From: Gorsachius magnificus
Lineage: Eukaryota > Chordata > Aves > Pelecaniformes > Ardeidae
NCBI GenBank assembly: GCA_034008185.1
Contig: CM067085.1
Span: 53,874,602 to 53,938,601 of the forward strand
DNA length: 64,000 nt
Direction: 5' to 3'
Position numbers and translations under genes: made by a program. Each line of letters begins with the position of its first letter. Within the stretch, counting starts at the first letter, position 1. Under the pieces are notes generated by a model, which saw nothing but the letters and a program-made list of their open reading frames with translations, had not been told where the DNA came from and ran no database searches. Below, piece by piece: positions 49,896-61,300 of this stretch.

Positions 49896-52800
49896 AGCTA
49901 TTTCTGAAATGCTCATTCAAACTCAGTGAAAGCTTCAGGCATTACCTAATCTTAGAGTAAACCTGAAAAATAGCATAGTATGTTTTATGGTATACTGTAT
50001 ATCAGGTTTGTTTAATGCTATAATGAAGCCAACTAACAAGCTCATCTATGAAAACACGAGTGCCTGACGGAAACAAGACCAGAGCTCACAAAGACCAAGC
50101 ACGTATTCTTGGCTTGGCTTGACTAGTTAGCAAATCTTCCTCTCTGTTGGCTTCTGCTTTAGTAAACTCATTTGAAGAAAGCTCTCTCTGCTGTATGATA
50201 CAAATACTAGTTTTGATGCTTATATAATGTGGTCAATTATCTGTCAGTTTTAGTAGCCACTATTGCTACCTTGATCTCTATTTATTCCTCCATTAGTCTG
50301 TTCAGGCTGGCCATCTTTGAAATGTCCTTCTAACTTTTTATTTGAATATGTCATCATGTGTTTTTGTTTTCATTTACAGAGATCCATCAAGTTGACATGG
50401 ATTGAAAGAAGTATTGCTATAAATTTAGGGGTCTCTCTTTAAAATTGTTTACTGTCAAAAACCTATAAATTATTGTCAGTAACATCATGGGTGTTTGCAT
50501 ACTAAATGAAAATCCTTTAAATATTATTCATACCGTTCATTAGTGACTTCACACAACTAATATGATACCGAGAACTTATTTTTGAGAAGAGTAATACTAT
50601 AACAGCTTTGTTGTAAACATTAAGGAAAAAGAATAAATTTTTACTTGGCCCCATCTTTGTGTCTTCCCTGACCCAAAGAGATTGGCCTTTCAAAGAGATA
50701 TCAGTGATCATATCACACAAAACGTTATAGAAAAACCACAACAGTAGCATTTTCAAGGCTAAAGGTACAAGGTTATATAATACTTTCTTCCATGTTTACT
50801 GCTCATCCAGGTTGCTTTTTACTTAAGTTATTGAATTAGGCTTTTTCTATGTATTGTCTGGTAAGCGTTATCCTACTAAAGGATAATACAGATACTCAGT
50901 GAAGTTATTTTGATTATTTACCATAAACATTCTGGAAACAGTTACTGATTTCAGTCCTCTCAATATGTAAGGCATTAAATAAAGGGTGGAAAAATTATCT
51001 CTGCTAGCACAGAGTTTGATGCTTAATTCTGATCCCATTCAGTTCTGGGAAAGTATGTTCTTCAGCTGAAATTGGATTGGTCTTAAAATTCTACTAAGTT
51101 GCATGGGTAAAACTCTACTGTTTCACTGTTAAAACGTAATTTTGTAGTGAGACTAACTTCCCTTTAGATATCATTGTGAAATATTTTGCTATTCAGTGGA
51201 CATACTTTATTGCCTTCCCATAGTTTAAGCCAGAAGCAGAGCTTAAAGCCCATTTTCTCATTTACCACCCACTGAGTTACCCACTGAACAGCATGAGAAT
51301 ATGGTTCTGGTTTTAGGCATTTTTTTCCTGTTATTTAGCAGTAGGGCCCCTATCAAACTCAGGAATATTTTCCACTGTTTGAACATGGCACTTCTCTCAG
51401 TAAAGCCTTTTTAAAATTCTCAGGCTTGCTAACATGTGCATCTGAACTATCATATGCTTTTATGGAGGTACATCAAAATGAATATGGATGATTTCAAACT
51501 ACAGCATGCATTTGCACTAGGAGCCATATTTTCTCCAGTTATATTTTCTAATCCAATAACTTTGTGGGCAGTACAATGTCCATAAGCATTGACAATGTCA
51601 AGCACCAACCCTTTAGAGCTAGAAAACTGACAATGAAGTTTTATGTAGAATGTCCATTTTATAGAACTGCCTACTATCCTTTTAGTGGCAAGCTGCCACT
51701 GGGTGAAACTTTCTGCACTGCCATTTCTTCCCTTCCCAGTTGTATATGGAGTTTTACTTCTTTCCAATCAGTTTTGATTATAGTGTGAGCATTTAAAAAG
51801 AAAAAAAAAAACAGTATTTTTTTCATATATCTTTACCTTTTTTTCCGACAAGGTGCTGTTTAGAGCTAGATGTTCAGCAAGGGCAAAAACTGTATTTCAG
51901 ATATTTGCCTTAGTGAAACCATTCTGATGTAATGCTGCTAAAGAATGGGCTCTCCCTCCACATGGTTTGGCTAATGTGAAATTTCAATATGGGGAACAGT
52001 CAAACGATGTCACTTCAATCTGCAATTGGTGTTAGACATGCAAGGTCTAAGTACTTCTTATGTTAAGTCATCTGATCAAGAATCATCTTTTCCTTTGTTT
52101 ATTCAGAGTTAAGTACAATATGGCCCTGTTCTTGTCCGAGGTGCTATGGCAATATAACTTTATTCTAGTAGTAAACAAGTCATGAAGTACAGTTTGCAAA
52201 CTAGTTTGGAGGAAGCTTATGGCTAATTACAGGTATAAGTCTTTATAATCTCTAGTCTTTTTAGGCTGTTACCTAGACAAAGTAAATTACATTGAGATTC
52301 ACAAAATCTGGGCATTCAAGTCATGTTGGCAACTCTGAAAATCACTTAAATAATTTAAATGTCTGTAATCACAGGCACTTCTGAATGGCGATGCATTTTC
52401 TTTCCTCCTGAGTAGTTTTCAGTAATTTCTAAATTCAAAGTATCCTTAAGTTATCTAGTTCTTCTATTGATTGATTGTTCTACCTACTGTATTTATAATT
52501 GGGCAAGCTTAATTATAACTAAGCATAATTCCTCACTGGGGAAGTAGGTAATAAAAACAAGATCGGTCACAAAACTGATCAGCCAAAGAGGAATGCTGCC
52601 AGAGCAGCGAATCTGGGACTTAACATTTCAGAGTTCATACTGGTTCTCATCAGTCCATGCAGGGTGGAATGACAGGTAGTGGTACCTATGGTTTGAAATT
52701 AGAAACTTCTGTGTTTCTTATCCCCCGTAAGTCTGCATTTGTGTTACTTTCCTTATCATTTTTGCAAAATACAGATATATTTTTGGGGAAAACGTGAAAT

Positions 52801-53276
52801 ATATACCATGTTCTTAGTTGTTTCCATGACATTTTATAACAATGTGAAATGGATTTATATTTAATCTCTAAATTATACCTACTTGGAATCTCTTCTTTAG
52901 AAATAGGCCAGTTTTCCAAATTAAGGTTGAAAAAAACCAATTCATCTCCAATAGACATATTGTACTGTCTTATGGCTTGTGGCATGACAGATTTTTGCCA
53001 GGTACAGAATGAACTGGTTGAATTTGGATTTCACTGAGAGGTGAGGGTGCTTGGCTTCTAGAAAGTGTTTGTTACTTTCTTTTTAATCAGGCTCTTGATT
53101 GCTGACATTTTCTCCCATGAAAGTTAAGACTGTTCCCTTCCTAAGTGGAAAGATTCCTCTCTTCATGCTTACGGGCATCAATCTACTACTTAGGGTGAAT
53201 GAACAGTTGCTTTCACCTGACTCTTGGGCAGTTTGGAAAAACTGTGTTGCTTCTGTTTTTAAAAATGTTAATTATT
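49896..53276. other. Unique AT-rich non-coding sequence
   Basis: No gene or repeat was recognised. Open frames on opposite strands overlap at 51450-51788, but neither shows a motif or convincing splice context. Confidence 0.5.
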
Positions 53277-53302
53277 CCCCTCCCCTCCCTCCCCCTCCCC
53301 CC
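53277..53302 (-). other. Predicted G-quadruplex / i-motif tract
   Basis: There are five C runs on the + strand, of 4, 4, 3, 5 and 6 bases (53277-53280, 53282-53285, 53287-53289, 53291-53295, 53297-53302), each separated by a single T. The minus strand therefore fits the quadruplex rule with one-base loops, the most stable arrangement. The tract lies about 45 bases upstream of CR1 copy C. Confidence 0.75.
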
Positions 53303-53542
53303 TTAAGTAGTTTACTGAACTTCACTGTCTCCCATAAACCAAGGGGAAATGGTTAGTGACTTGCTGTACCACTTAGACACACACAAGCCTATGGGGCTGG
53401 ATGGGATCCACCAAAGGGTGCTGAGAGAGCCGGCCCAATTGCTCACCAAGCCACTTGTTGTCAGTCCTGGCTAACTGGGGAGGTTAGCAAATGTGACACC
53501 TATCTACAAGGGCCAGAGGGAGGACCTGTCAGTCTGACCTCA

Positions 53543-53863
53543 GTGCTGGGGAAGGTTATAGAGCAGACCATCTTGAGTGCCATCACGTGGCATAGTCAGG
53601 ACAACCAGGGGATCAGGCCTAGGCAGCATGGGCTTACGAAGGGCAGGTCCTGCCTGACCACCCTGATCTCCTTCTGTGACAAGGTGAATGACTTAGTGGA
53701 TGAGGGAAAGGCTGTGGATGTTGTCTACCTAGACTTCAGTAAAGTTTCCCACAGTGTTCTGCTTGAGAAACTGGCTGCTCATGGCTTGGATGGGCATACT
53801 CTTCCCTGGGTAAAAAAACTGGCAGGATGGCCAGGCCCAAAGAGTTGTGGTGACTGGAGTTAA
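53543..53863 (+). pseudogene. CR1 ORF2 fragment, N-terminal side of RT, copy C
   Basis: A 106-codon frame covering the RT region up to and past motif A. It includes NQGIRPRQHGLTKGRSCLT and VDVVYLDFSKVSHSVLLEKL. In motif A four residues present in copy B (AFGT) are missing through a 12-base in-frame deletion. The frame leaves the RT reading frame after seven A at 53812-53818, where copy B has six. It is a dead fragment. Confidence 0.85.
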
Positions 53864-54250
53864 ATCCGGTTGGTGGCTGGTCACAAGCAGTGTTCCCCAG
53901 GGCTCAGTATTGGGGCCAGTTCTGTTTAAGATCTTTATCAAGGATCTGGATGGTGGGATTGAGTGCACCCTCAGTAAGTTTGCAGATGACACCAAGTTGG
54001 AAAGGAGTGTTTATCTACTTGAGGGTAGGAAAGCTCTGCAGAGGGATCTGGACAGGCTGGATCAATGGGCCGAGGCCAACTGTATGAGGTTCAACAAGGC
54101 GAAATGCTGGGTCCTGCACTTGGGTCACAACAGCCCCATGCAATGCTACAGGCTTGGGGAAGAGTGGCTGGAGAACTGCCTGGCAGAGAGGGATTTGGGG
54201 GTGCTGGTTGACAGCCAGGTGAATATGAGCCATCAGTGTGCCCAGGTGGC
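53825..54250 (+). repeat. 426-bp tract identical to CR1 copy B (right member)
   Basis: Identical to 37979-38404 without mismatch or gap. The left edge lies 6 bases after the frameshifting A run, and the right edge is a C/A difference at 54251. Confidence 0.95.
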
Positions 54251-54440
54251 CAAGAGGGCCAACGGTATCCTGGCTTGTGTCAGAAATGGTATGGCTAGCA
54301 GCAGTAGGGAACCGATCGTGCCCCTGTACTCGGCACAGGTGAGGCTTCACCTCGAATACCATGTTCAGTTTTGGGCCCCGCAGTTCAAAAAGGACATTGA
54401 GAGCAACAAAGCTGGTGAGGGGTCTGGAGCACATGTCTGA
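53847..54440 (+). pseudogene. CR1 ORF2 fragment, RT motifs B and C, copy C
   Basis: A 197-codon frame continuing the RT after the one-base frameshift. It contains motif [12 protein letters not shown] and motif C FADD, then the downstream segment ending [18 protein letters not shown]. Up to 54250 its codons match copy B base for base, and afterwards they diverge ([15 protein letters not shown] here, [15 protein letters not shown] in copy B). Near 54400 part of the usual segment is deleted and the frame is lost. Confidence 0.88.
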
Positions 54441-54828
54441 TGAGAAGCAGCTGGGGTTGTTTAGCCTGGAGAAGAGGAGGCTGAGGGGAGACCTTATCGC
54501 CCTCTGTAACTACCTGAAAGGAGGCTGTAGCGAGGTAGGTGTTGCTCTCTTCTCCTGAGTGACTAGTGGTAGGAGGAGAATAAATGGCCTCAAGTTGTGC
54601 CAGGGCAGGTTTAGATATTAGGAAAAATTTCTTCCCTGCAAGGGTTGTCAAAATTGGAACAGGCTATGAGGGAAGTGGTTGATTCCTCCTCCCTGGAGGT
54701 ATTTAAAAGACATGCAGATGTGGTGCTTAGGGACATAGTTTAGTGGTGGAATGGCAGTGCTAGGTTAACAGCTGGACTTGATGATCTCACATGTCTTTTC
54801 CAACCTAAGCGACTTTATGATTCTGTAG

Positions 54829-55203
54829 GCAAACAAATTATTTTGGTTGGTTTGTATTGTAATTAAAGATTTACCTTTTATATTTGTACAGTGATCCGTT
54901 GGGCTTCCAGATGTTTAAGAGCTGTGGGGACCAAACGTGAAATTCCTGAGAAACATCTGCAATACATATGTGGAGCATTCCTCCTGCATCATATACACAG
55001 GACATAGAGATTTAATGTATATATGATATTGTTGGTTCAGAGATTAATTTTTTCTCCTCAATTATGAAATGCCCAAGAGTATTTTAAAATTAAGATCCCT
55101 AAAATTAGAATTCTAAAGCGAACAGGGAAATTGAATATTGCAGGATGGAGTTATGGATTGGCACTTCAAGGAGATTTTTCACATACTTTGATAGAATTAT
55201 TAT
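54829..55203. other. Unique spacer
   Basis: No gene or repeat was recognised between CR1 copy C and the decayed CR1 fragment. Confidence 0.5.
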
Positions 55204-55360
55204 AATCATAGAATAATTAAGCTTGGAAGGTCTCTTGTGGTAATCATCTGGTCCAACTTCAAAACTGGATCAGGTTAGCAGGGCTCTGCTTATCCACGTT
55301 CTGAATATCTCCAAAGTTGGTGACTCCACATGTCTCTGGCCAAATATTCACAGGAGTAGA
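55204..55360 (-). mobile_element. Decayed CR1 3' end, inverted
   Basis: The + strand reads AATCATAGAATAATTAAGCT, then TTGGAAGGTCTCTTGTGG and TGGTCCAACTTC. These match in order the inverted CR1 3' end seen in copy D, including a remnant of the terminal 8-mer. GATCAGGTTAGCAGGGCTC also follows the copy D order. It is shorter and more divergent than copy D, so it is probably older. The right boundary is approximate. Confidence 0.75.
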
Positions 55361-58300
55361 GTAAGACCAATGCGAGCATGACTTCCTCGTTTTATGTAGA
55401 AACACCCAGCTTACCTGATCTTACAAGTGGCCTGCAAAATGTTGTTGGAGACAGCATGACATATAACACCTTATGAGTCTGAGAGGAGTTTTGAACTGGA
55501 TCACACGTGGGTCTTTGATTCCCACCACTTCATACTGGGATAGCTTGATAGATGTGTACCAGGATAACTACATAGGCTTAGACTAAAGACTCACTACTAA
55601 CTGTTGTTTTTCGCAGCTGGTATTTGCTTTACCAAGAATCTAAATCTGTGCCAGCAGAGTTGTCTGATAGTGGTACAGCCTTGGTGTGGGAATGTGGTAC
55701 TTAAACCATTCAAGACCCATACAGCCTGAGCTGCCTTGCAGTCAAAACAGCTGCTTCTGCGGAAGGTCAAGGATTACTTTTGAATTTATGGGGTGCTGCT
55801 ATTGATTATACTGTTGGGTTATCGCCCAAACGATTGTCTCCATTTTCAAAAGTTCTAATTTAGCTCACTGGTCTAGGTCATGGATCTCAAAGCTACAAGA
55901 ACAGATTTTTGGCTGTATAATATTTAAATTGAGAAGCTTGTGCGTGTTTATGAATTTTTTAATTTAAAGCTCTCATTGCTTTAAATGGAAAGAAAACAAA
56001 AATATGTAGAATAAAGTTTTGGCCTTATTAAAATCAATCTGAATTTTCTATAATTTCTTCTAGGTTTTTTTTTTTTTTAAGTATTTTATCTGTAATACTG
56101 GAGTAAAACACAATCCTGAGGCATAAAACCTAGTCTCCAGACTTTTACCTTTGGGGTAAAGGAAAGTTTAAAAAAAAAAAAGAAAAAGCCAAATATAGTC
56201 AAAGGTAGGACTGACTTAGTATTAAAAGGGAAAGAGGCATTTATTGAGAAGCAAGACCTTTAATAATCAACAGGCAGGTTCTTTCCAACTCCAGTGAGCT
56301 TTAGAATCAGCCTTGTTTCCAATATAAAGAGTGCATGTTAAGTGTAGACAAGGATTTCAGGAATACACTGTGAATAAAATACTAAGCCCCCTTTCTCTGA
56401 AAAGCATTAAGCACAAGGTATTAAGACAAAAATACATTTTTAAAAGGGAAAAACCCTTCACAGACAGGTATATCTCAAAAGAAAGTTAAGTCCATTATGA
56501 CCTGGAAAAGGATTAGCAATTATTTGTAGATCTGAAAGTGTTTGAGGCAGCTCTGAGATGATTGTTTTTGTAATGTTCTTATTAGAAATCACTTTTAGAA
56601 AGAAAACTCTTTTGAAATATGAATATGAGAAAGAAAAAATTAAAATGCAGTTCAGGTATATTATTGGTTTTGCACCTGTCATATTTTGAGCCACCCTGCA
56701 GCAATATATATATATATAGGGTAAAATAGTTCATGAGAGAATATTTGTGAATTTTAATGATGGCTTCAGGGTTTTCATGACCTATCAGCTCTGGAAATAA
56801 TACTACTGGTTTGTAAAAATTTTCAGTAAAAATCATATGACAATAATAATGGTGGGCTATCTGTAGAAAAAGAAAATTAATTAAAGACGTATGAAATGTT
56901 AATGCCTGACCTTGGTAGAACTAAGACTTTTGGCCCCAGATCAAGAGATTTTCAGTGATTCAAAGCAGTAGCTGTTGGACAAATATAGTGTATTTTACAG
57001 CTGTAATTTGAAAACAGCATGTGGCAGATTGGCATAATTTATGCCAAAGTATGTTGTTATTGCATAACTTGTTACCGTTTCCAGTGGGAGCCAAGAACAT
57101 AACCTGTGTAGTTTCTACTGAAAATCCAAGTAGTTTCCTATCAATTGTCATAGGTACATAAATAGCTTTGAAACTCAAACCCATTAAATGCTATTGTCTT
57201 GTGACCAAGAAAAAGCTATTTTCCTTTGGAGGGTGAGTGCATACGTATGTATTAATGACAAAAATGAATAAGAAGGTCAGAGATTCTCTTAGGAGAGGAT
57301 TTCCTCCCAAAGAAGTTCATGGCAGGTGTCTGGGTGATTTCTGAGTTGCGTAGGGTTTTTTTGGTTGTTGGTGTTACTTTTTTTTTTTTTTTTCTATGAG
57401 TGCCAACGATATTTTGAAGTCAGTCTTAAATTGCTACTGGCACTAGGTAAAAGTGTGAAATGAATGACCCTGCATGCCTGGATCAATGGCAAGGTGTCAA
57501 ATAACTACCATGCAATTATGTTGGCTTTTTAAAATCCTCATCCATATTCTTTTTTTGTGGAAGGAGTATTCTCTCAGTCAGCTTCTGTATTGGGCCTTAT
57601 AAATCCTTTAGAGTTGTCCTTACTTTGTGTGATCTTGAAAATTAACCAGCACAGTGACAGGAGAATTTGGCTCTGAAGCAACTAAACTTGGTCTTGAATT
57701 GAGCTGAATAGTCAGACATTTTCTTTGCCAGTCAGTGAAATTCTTAGGTAGTAGGCTAAAAAAAAATATCATGGGCAAATATATAACCTTTCTTAGTAAT
57801 CAAGGGTGTGAAAAAGTACTTTGTTAATCAAAGATGTAACAAACCTCTTCATATGCACTGCTGTCAGTAAGCAGCTGCAGCTCATTACATTGGTGCATTC
57901 GTTGATGCCGCTGCAACATTTTCAAACAAAATCCAGTCAGTTACTGTAGATAGATTTATTGTGAATATGTGAAATATTCAATAAAATATTATCTCAGATG
58001 AATGAACAGACTTTAACTTAACAATCTATTTCAGCAGAAAAGAATGATCAGAGGTACTTTCCTTATGGAATGTTATCTATTTAATTTCCTTTGTTATTAA
58101 TAATAGTGTCTTTGTGAACATAGTGATTTAAAAATTATGTTTGAGGTATTTAATGGGAATAAAATACAACCCTGATTTTATGACAGCAGTCACTTTTGGA
58201 AGTGTAAATTAATGTTTCCATAAAAATGGGACTTCATCAGCCCTTTAAAAAGTGCCATATTTATAGTAGAAACTCATCCATGTGTGTTTCTCTCTAGGAT

Positions 58301-61300
58301 AAGTGGTTTAATTCACACATTAAGGAAAATGTGGAAAGTTAATAGCACAATTTAGAATTGAACCTACATTCAGGCTGATGTGTTATTTAGTGACCTGTTG
58401 TTTTCTCCAATAGGTGACTAAGTCTTATTCTGTTCTATTTAAAAAAAAAAGATATTGTAATACATTCCTGGCCTTTAATATCTGATCCATATCGCTAACC
58501 TGTTAGCTTCTTGAAGCTTGTTTGCATATTGATCCTGAATTGGAGGACAGAAAAGGTTTGATGATCAGTCACAGCTGGTCAACCTTGTTGCCTTTTACCG
58601 GTAGTACTCTTCAACATGCTTCAATGAATGGAGTCTTCTACTTTGAGCATCAGCTGATCAGTGCAATCTTATAGATATTTGCATGCAAATAGCAAACATG
58701 AAGATGACATGAAGAAAGGAACAGAAGGCATAGGCTGCAGTTATATGGAGTAAAAAAAAATGCTGGCTGGTGGGAAGTAGTTAAGGTTATGCTCCAGGCA
58801 GCATTTTCTTGTTAAATAATTCACTCTTTTGCCACATTATAAAAAGCAGTGAAGGTAACACAGAATTGGAGAGCTTAAATAAATTTGAAGTTCAAGCTCA
58901 AATTTCTTGAATCCTTAGAAGTACCAGTTTGTGTACATAATACAGGATTTAAAACATAGACTTTGATATTCCAGTACTGTGTTGGTTTAAATAGGAACAA
59001 TAAAATCATAGACTAATTGAATGGTTGTTAATCCAAGGAAGCAATTTGGGTTGTTAATATTCAAATTCCTTTCTTTCTTGTGTTTCAAGTTCATAAATAT
59101 TCAGAATCTGCCTTAGATTTAAACATGTATATGAAAACTTCTGTAATCCTGAAAAGTGAAATGAATAAGAATTTATTGTAAAATGCGAGTGAAAACAATG
59201 AAGTTTGATGGTTTATATGGTTGCATTTTTCTCGTAGACCTCTTCCCATCTTCTTAGAGTTGGGCAGGCATCCCCTGTTGCACAATAGTAGGTCTTCTCC
59301 CTGAAGGTCTAATAGCAATAGATTACTTGGTGATGGAAATAGGTTACTTATCAACAGACTGGTTAGTGTTGGAAAAATTGTGGTAACTATATTTATCAGA
59401 GAAGACATAATATTAGATATAAGAGATAATATTAGTTATCTCATGTATTCTGAATGAAGGAGTAATCTTAGGGCAAGGCTAAAAGATAACATTCTGGAGG
59501 TCATTTAATAACACAGTTTGGGGAACTGTGTGTTAATTGTACCACAGTTGTACCACTGTCATTCAACATACCAGTATGGAACAACTGAAACATAACAATG
59601 CAGATTTTCATGCTTTCCTCTTTGGGATATTTTTTCTGTGTTCTTTAGTTATTTGCCTTTCTTCAAATATCCTGAAAATGTCCTATCCAGTACTTGGTGT
59701 GTTTTCTCCAAAAAGTTATCTAGTTACATCCTTCAAAGATTCATTTTTTCCAGTTTACACTTTGCTGTCTAGAATCCAGTGAAATATTCTGAGATGTCAG
59801 GGCTTAATTTTCTGGTTTTCTATTATCATTCATCTTTGCAAGGCAGAAAGCTCTCACTGCTGTGGCCTTAAGCTAAGTCTAATGCAGATACTGCATAAAA
59901 ATGCTTTTAAGAACCTGAAGGAATAAACTGGGAAGTCATTGAGCCCTTAATTTTGAGATGCCATGTAGTATATTTCGTTTCCTATCACCAGTTAATTGAA
60001 CAGTTCCATGGTGCCTGAGACTTGAGGAAAGTTTACTCATTTTAGTTCTTCCCTGGTTGGGGCTCCTTATTCTAAGCAGCTTCTCAGTAAAGCAGCAACT
60101 GAATTCTGGACAAAATTGAAGCTCAGTTTATGTGGGCTTAAAGGTTCTTAATGGTAAAGTTCTGTGAGCCTCATTGTTCTCTTCAGGTGCAGCAAAATCA
60201 ATTAAGTATCACCATGTACAATTCGCTGAAGTGGACTGCTTTGATATACTCTAGAAACTATATTTTCTCAGTCTCATCTCTTTTCTGTCAAAGTCCTGTC
60301 TAGCTGTAGGCATTTTTTCGTATCTTTTCAATAGGATTACATTAATCAGTGATGCAAGATCAAGAAATCACTATATCAGGGTCCAGCTGGGCTAAATATT
60401 GTAAATTATCCATTAAGTTGTACCAGTATCCATTTTAACAAAGAGAAAAAGACATCTCTGAAGAAAAATCAATTCTGTCTTTTACCCAGTTTATAACTTT
60501 GCATCTTTAGTGAAAAATCAAGTGATAATAAAAGCTTGCAAAACGTCTATTCCCAACTATCAGGAGAAGAAAGGTAATATTTTTCTCAATGTACTTTAAT
60601 TTGTTGGCTAATATCCACAGTGAAAATGATTTGAACATTTTATTACTGATCTCTTGGTTTGGGAAATCTTTACCTGCCCTTTAATGTTCTTATAGTGTGT
60701 GACAAAACTAACCTACAGAATTACTTTTATATTAGTACATTAATTATGGATGGTCCTGATGCTCTATATTCCATTCAGTTGGAGTGAGGGACCTTAGGAT
60801 ATTTGCAACTTCCAATGAAATCAGGACAATATTTTCATGGACTTTCTGGGAGTTTAGTACAAATATTTGGGCTTAATGTACTTTTAAGTATAGTTATCCT
60901 GACATGCGCATTTCTGGGAGGTTAGCTATTCTTAAAGTGATTTATTTATTGGTAAGAAAGATTATGAAAAGATGTATGCTTTGTAAGTGATCAGCTAAGG
61001 TAATTTCTCTCTGACAAATGCATTATAAGGATTTTATATAGCTGTGTATCTGTTATTGCAAGAATTAGGAGATCACAACTCAGGAACTGAACAAGCTGAC
61101 AGTAAATTTCTTAAGTAGAAATCAAAACCTCATGCTAACTGTAAGAACAAATAATATCCAAGCATCATCATATGGAGCATGGACAAGGCAGGACAAGCTG
61201 CTAATCAAAACTGGTCTCAAACTCTGAATGATTTGAAAGTTGTTTAAATAACATTTTCTGCTTATTCTATTATTTTTTGTTATAGAGATAGGGAGGATTT

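Larger units (their letters stand above)
53346..54828 (+). mobile_element. CR1 LINE copy C, 5'-truncated, containing part of RT
   Basis: About 1.5 kb of CR1 ORF2 and 3' end in + orientation, starting later than copy B. It ends with GTCTTTTCCAACCTAAGCGA and a degenerate terminal repeat near 54828. Compared with copy B it lacks about 15 bases near 53457 and about 20 bases near 53510 (the segment before PVSL). It also lacks 12 bases in motif A near 53745, and carries one extra A in a run at 53812-53818 that shifts the frame. From 53825 to 54250 it is identical to copy B. Outside that tract the two differ clearly. Confidence 0.93.

Noticed and set aside
51450..51788. Overlapping frames of 105 (minus) and 74 (plus) codons
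   Set aside because: Neither shows a family motif or splice context, and opposite-strand shadows are expected by chance.
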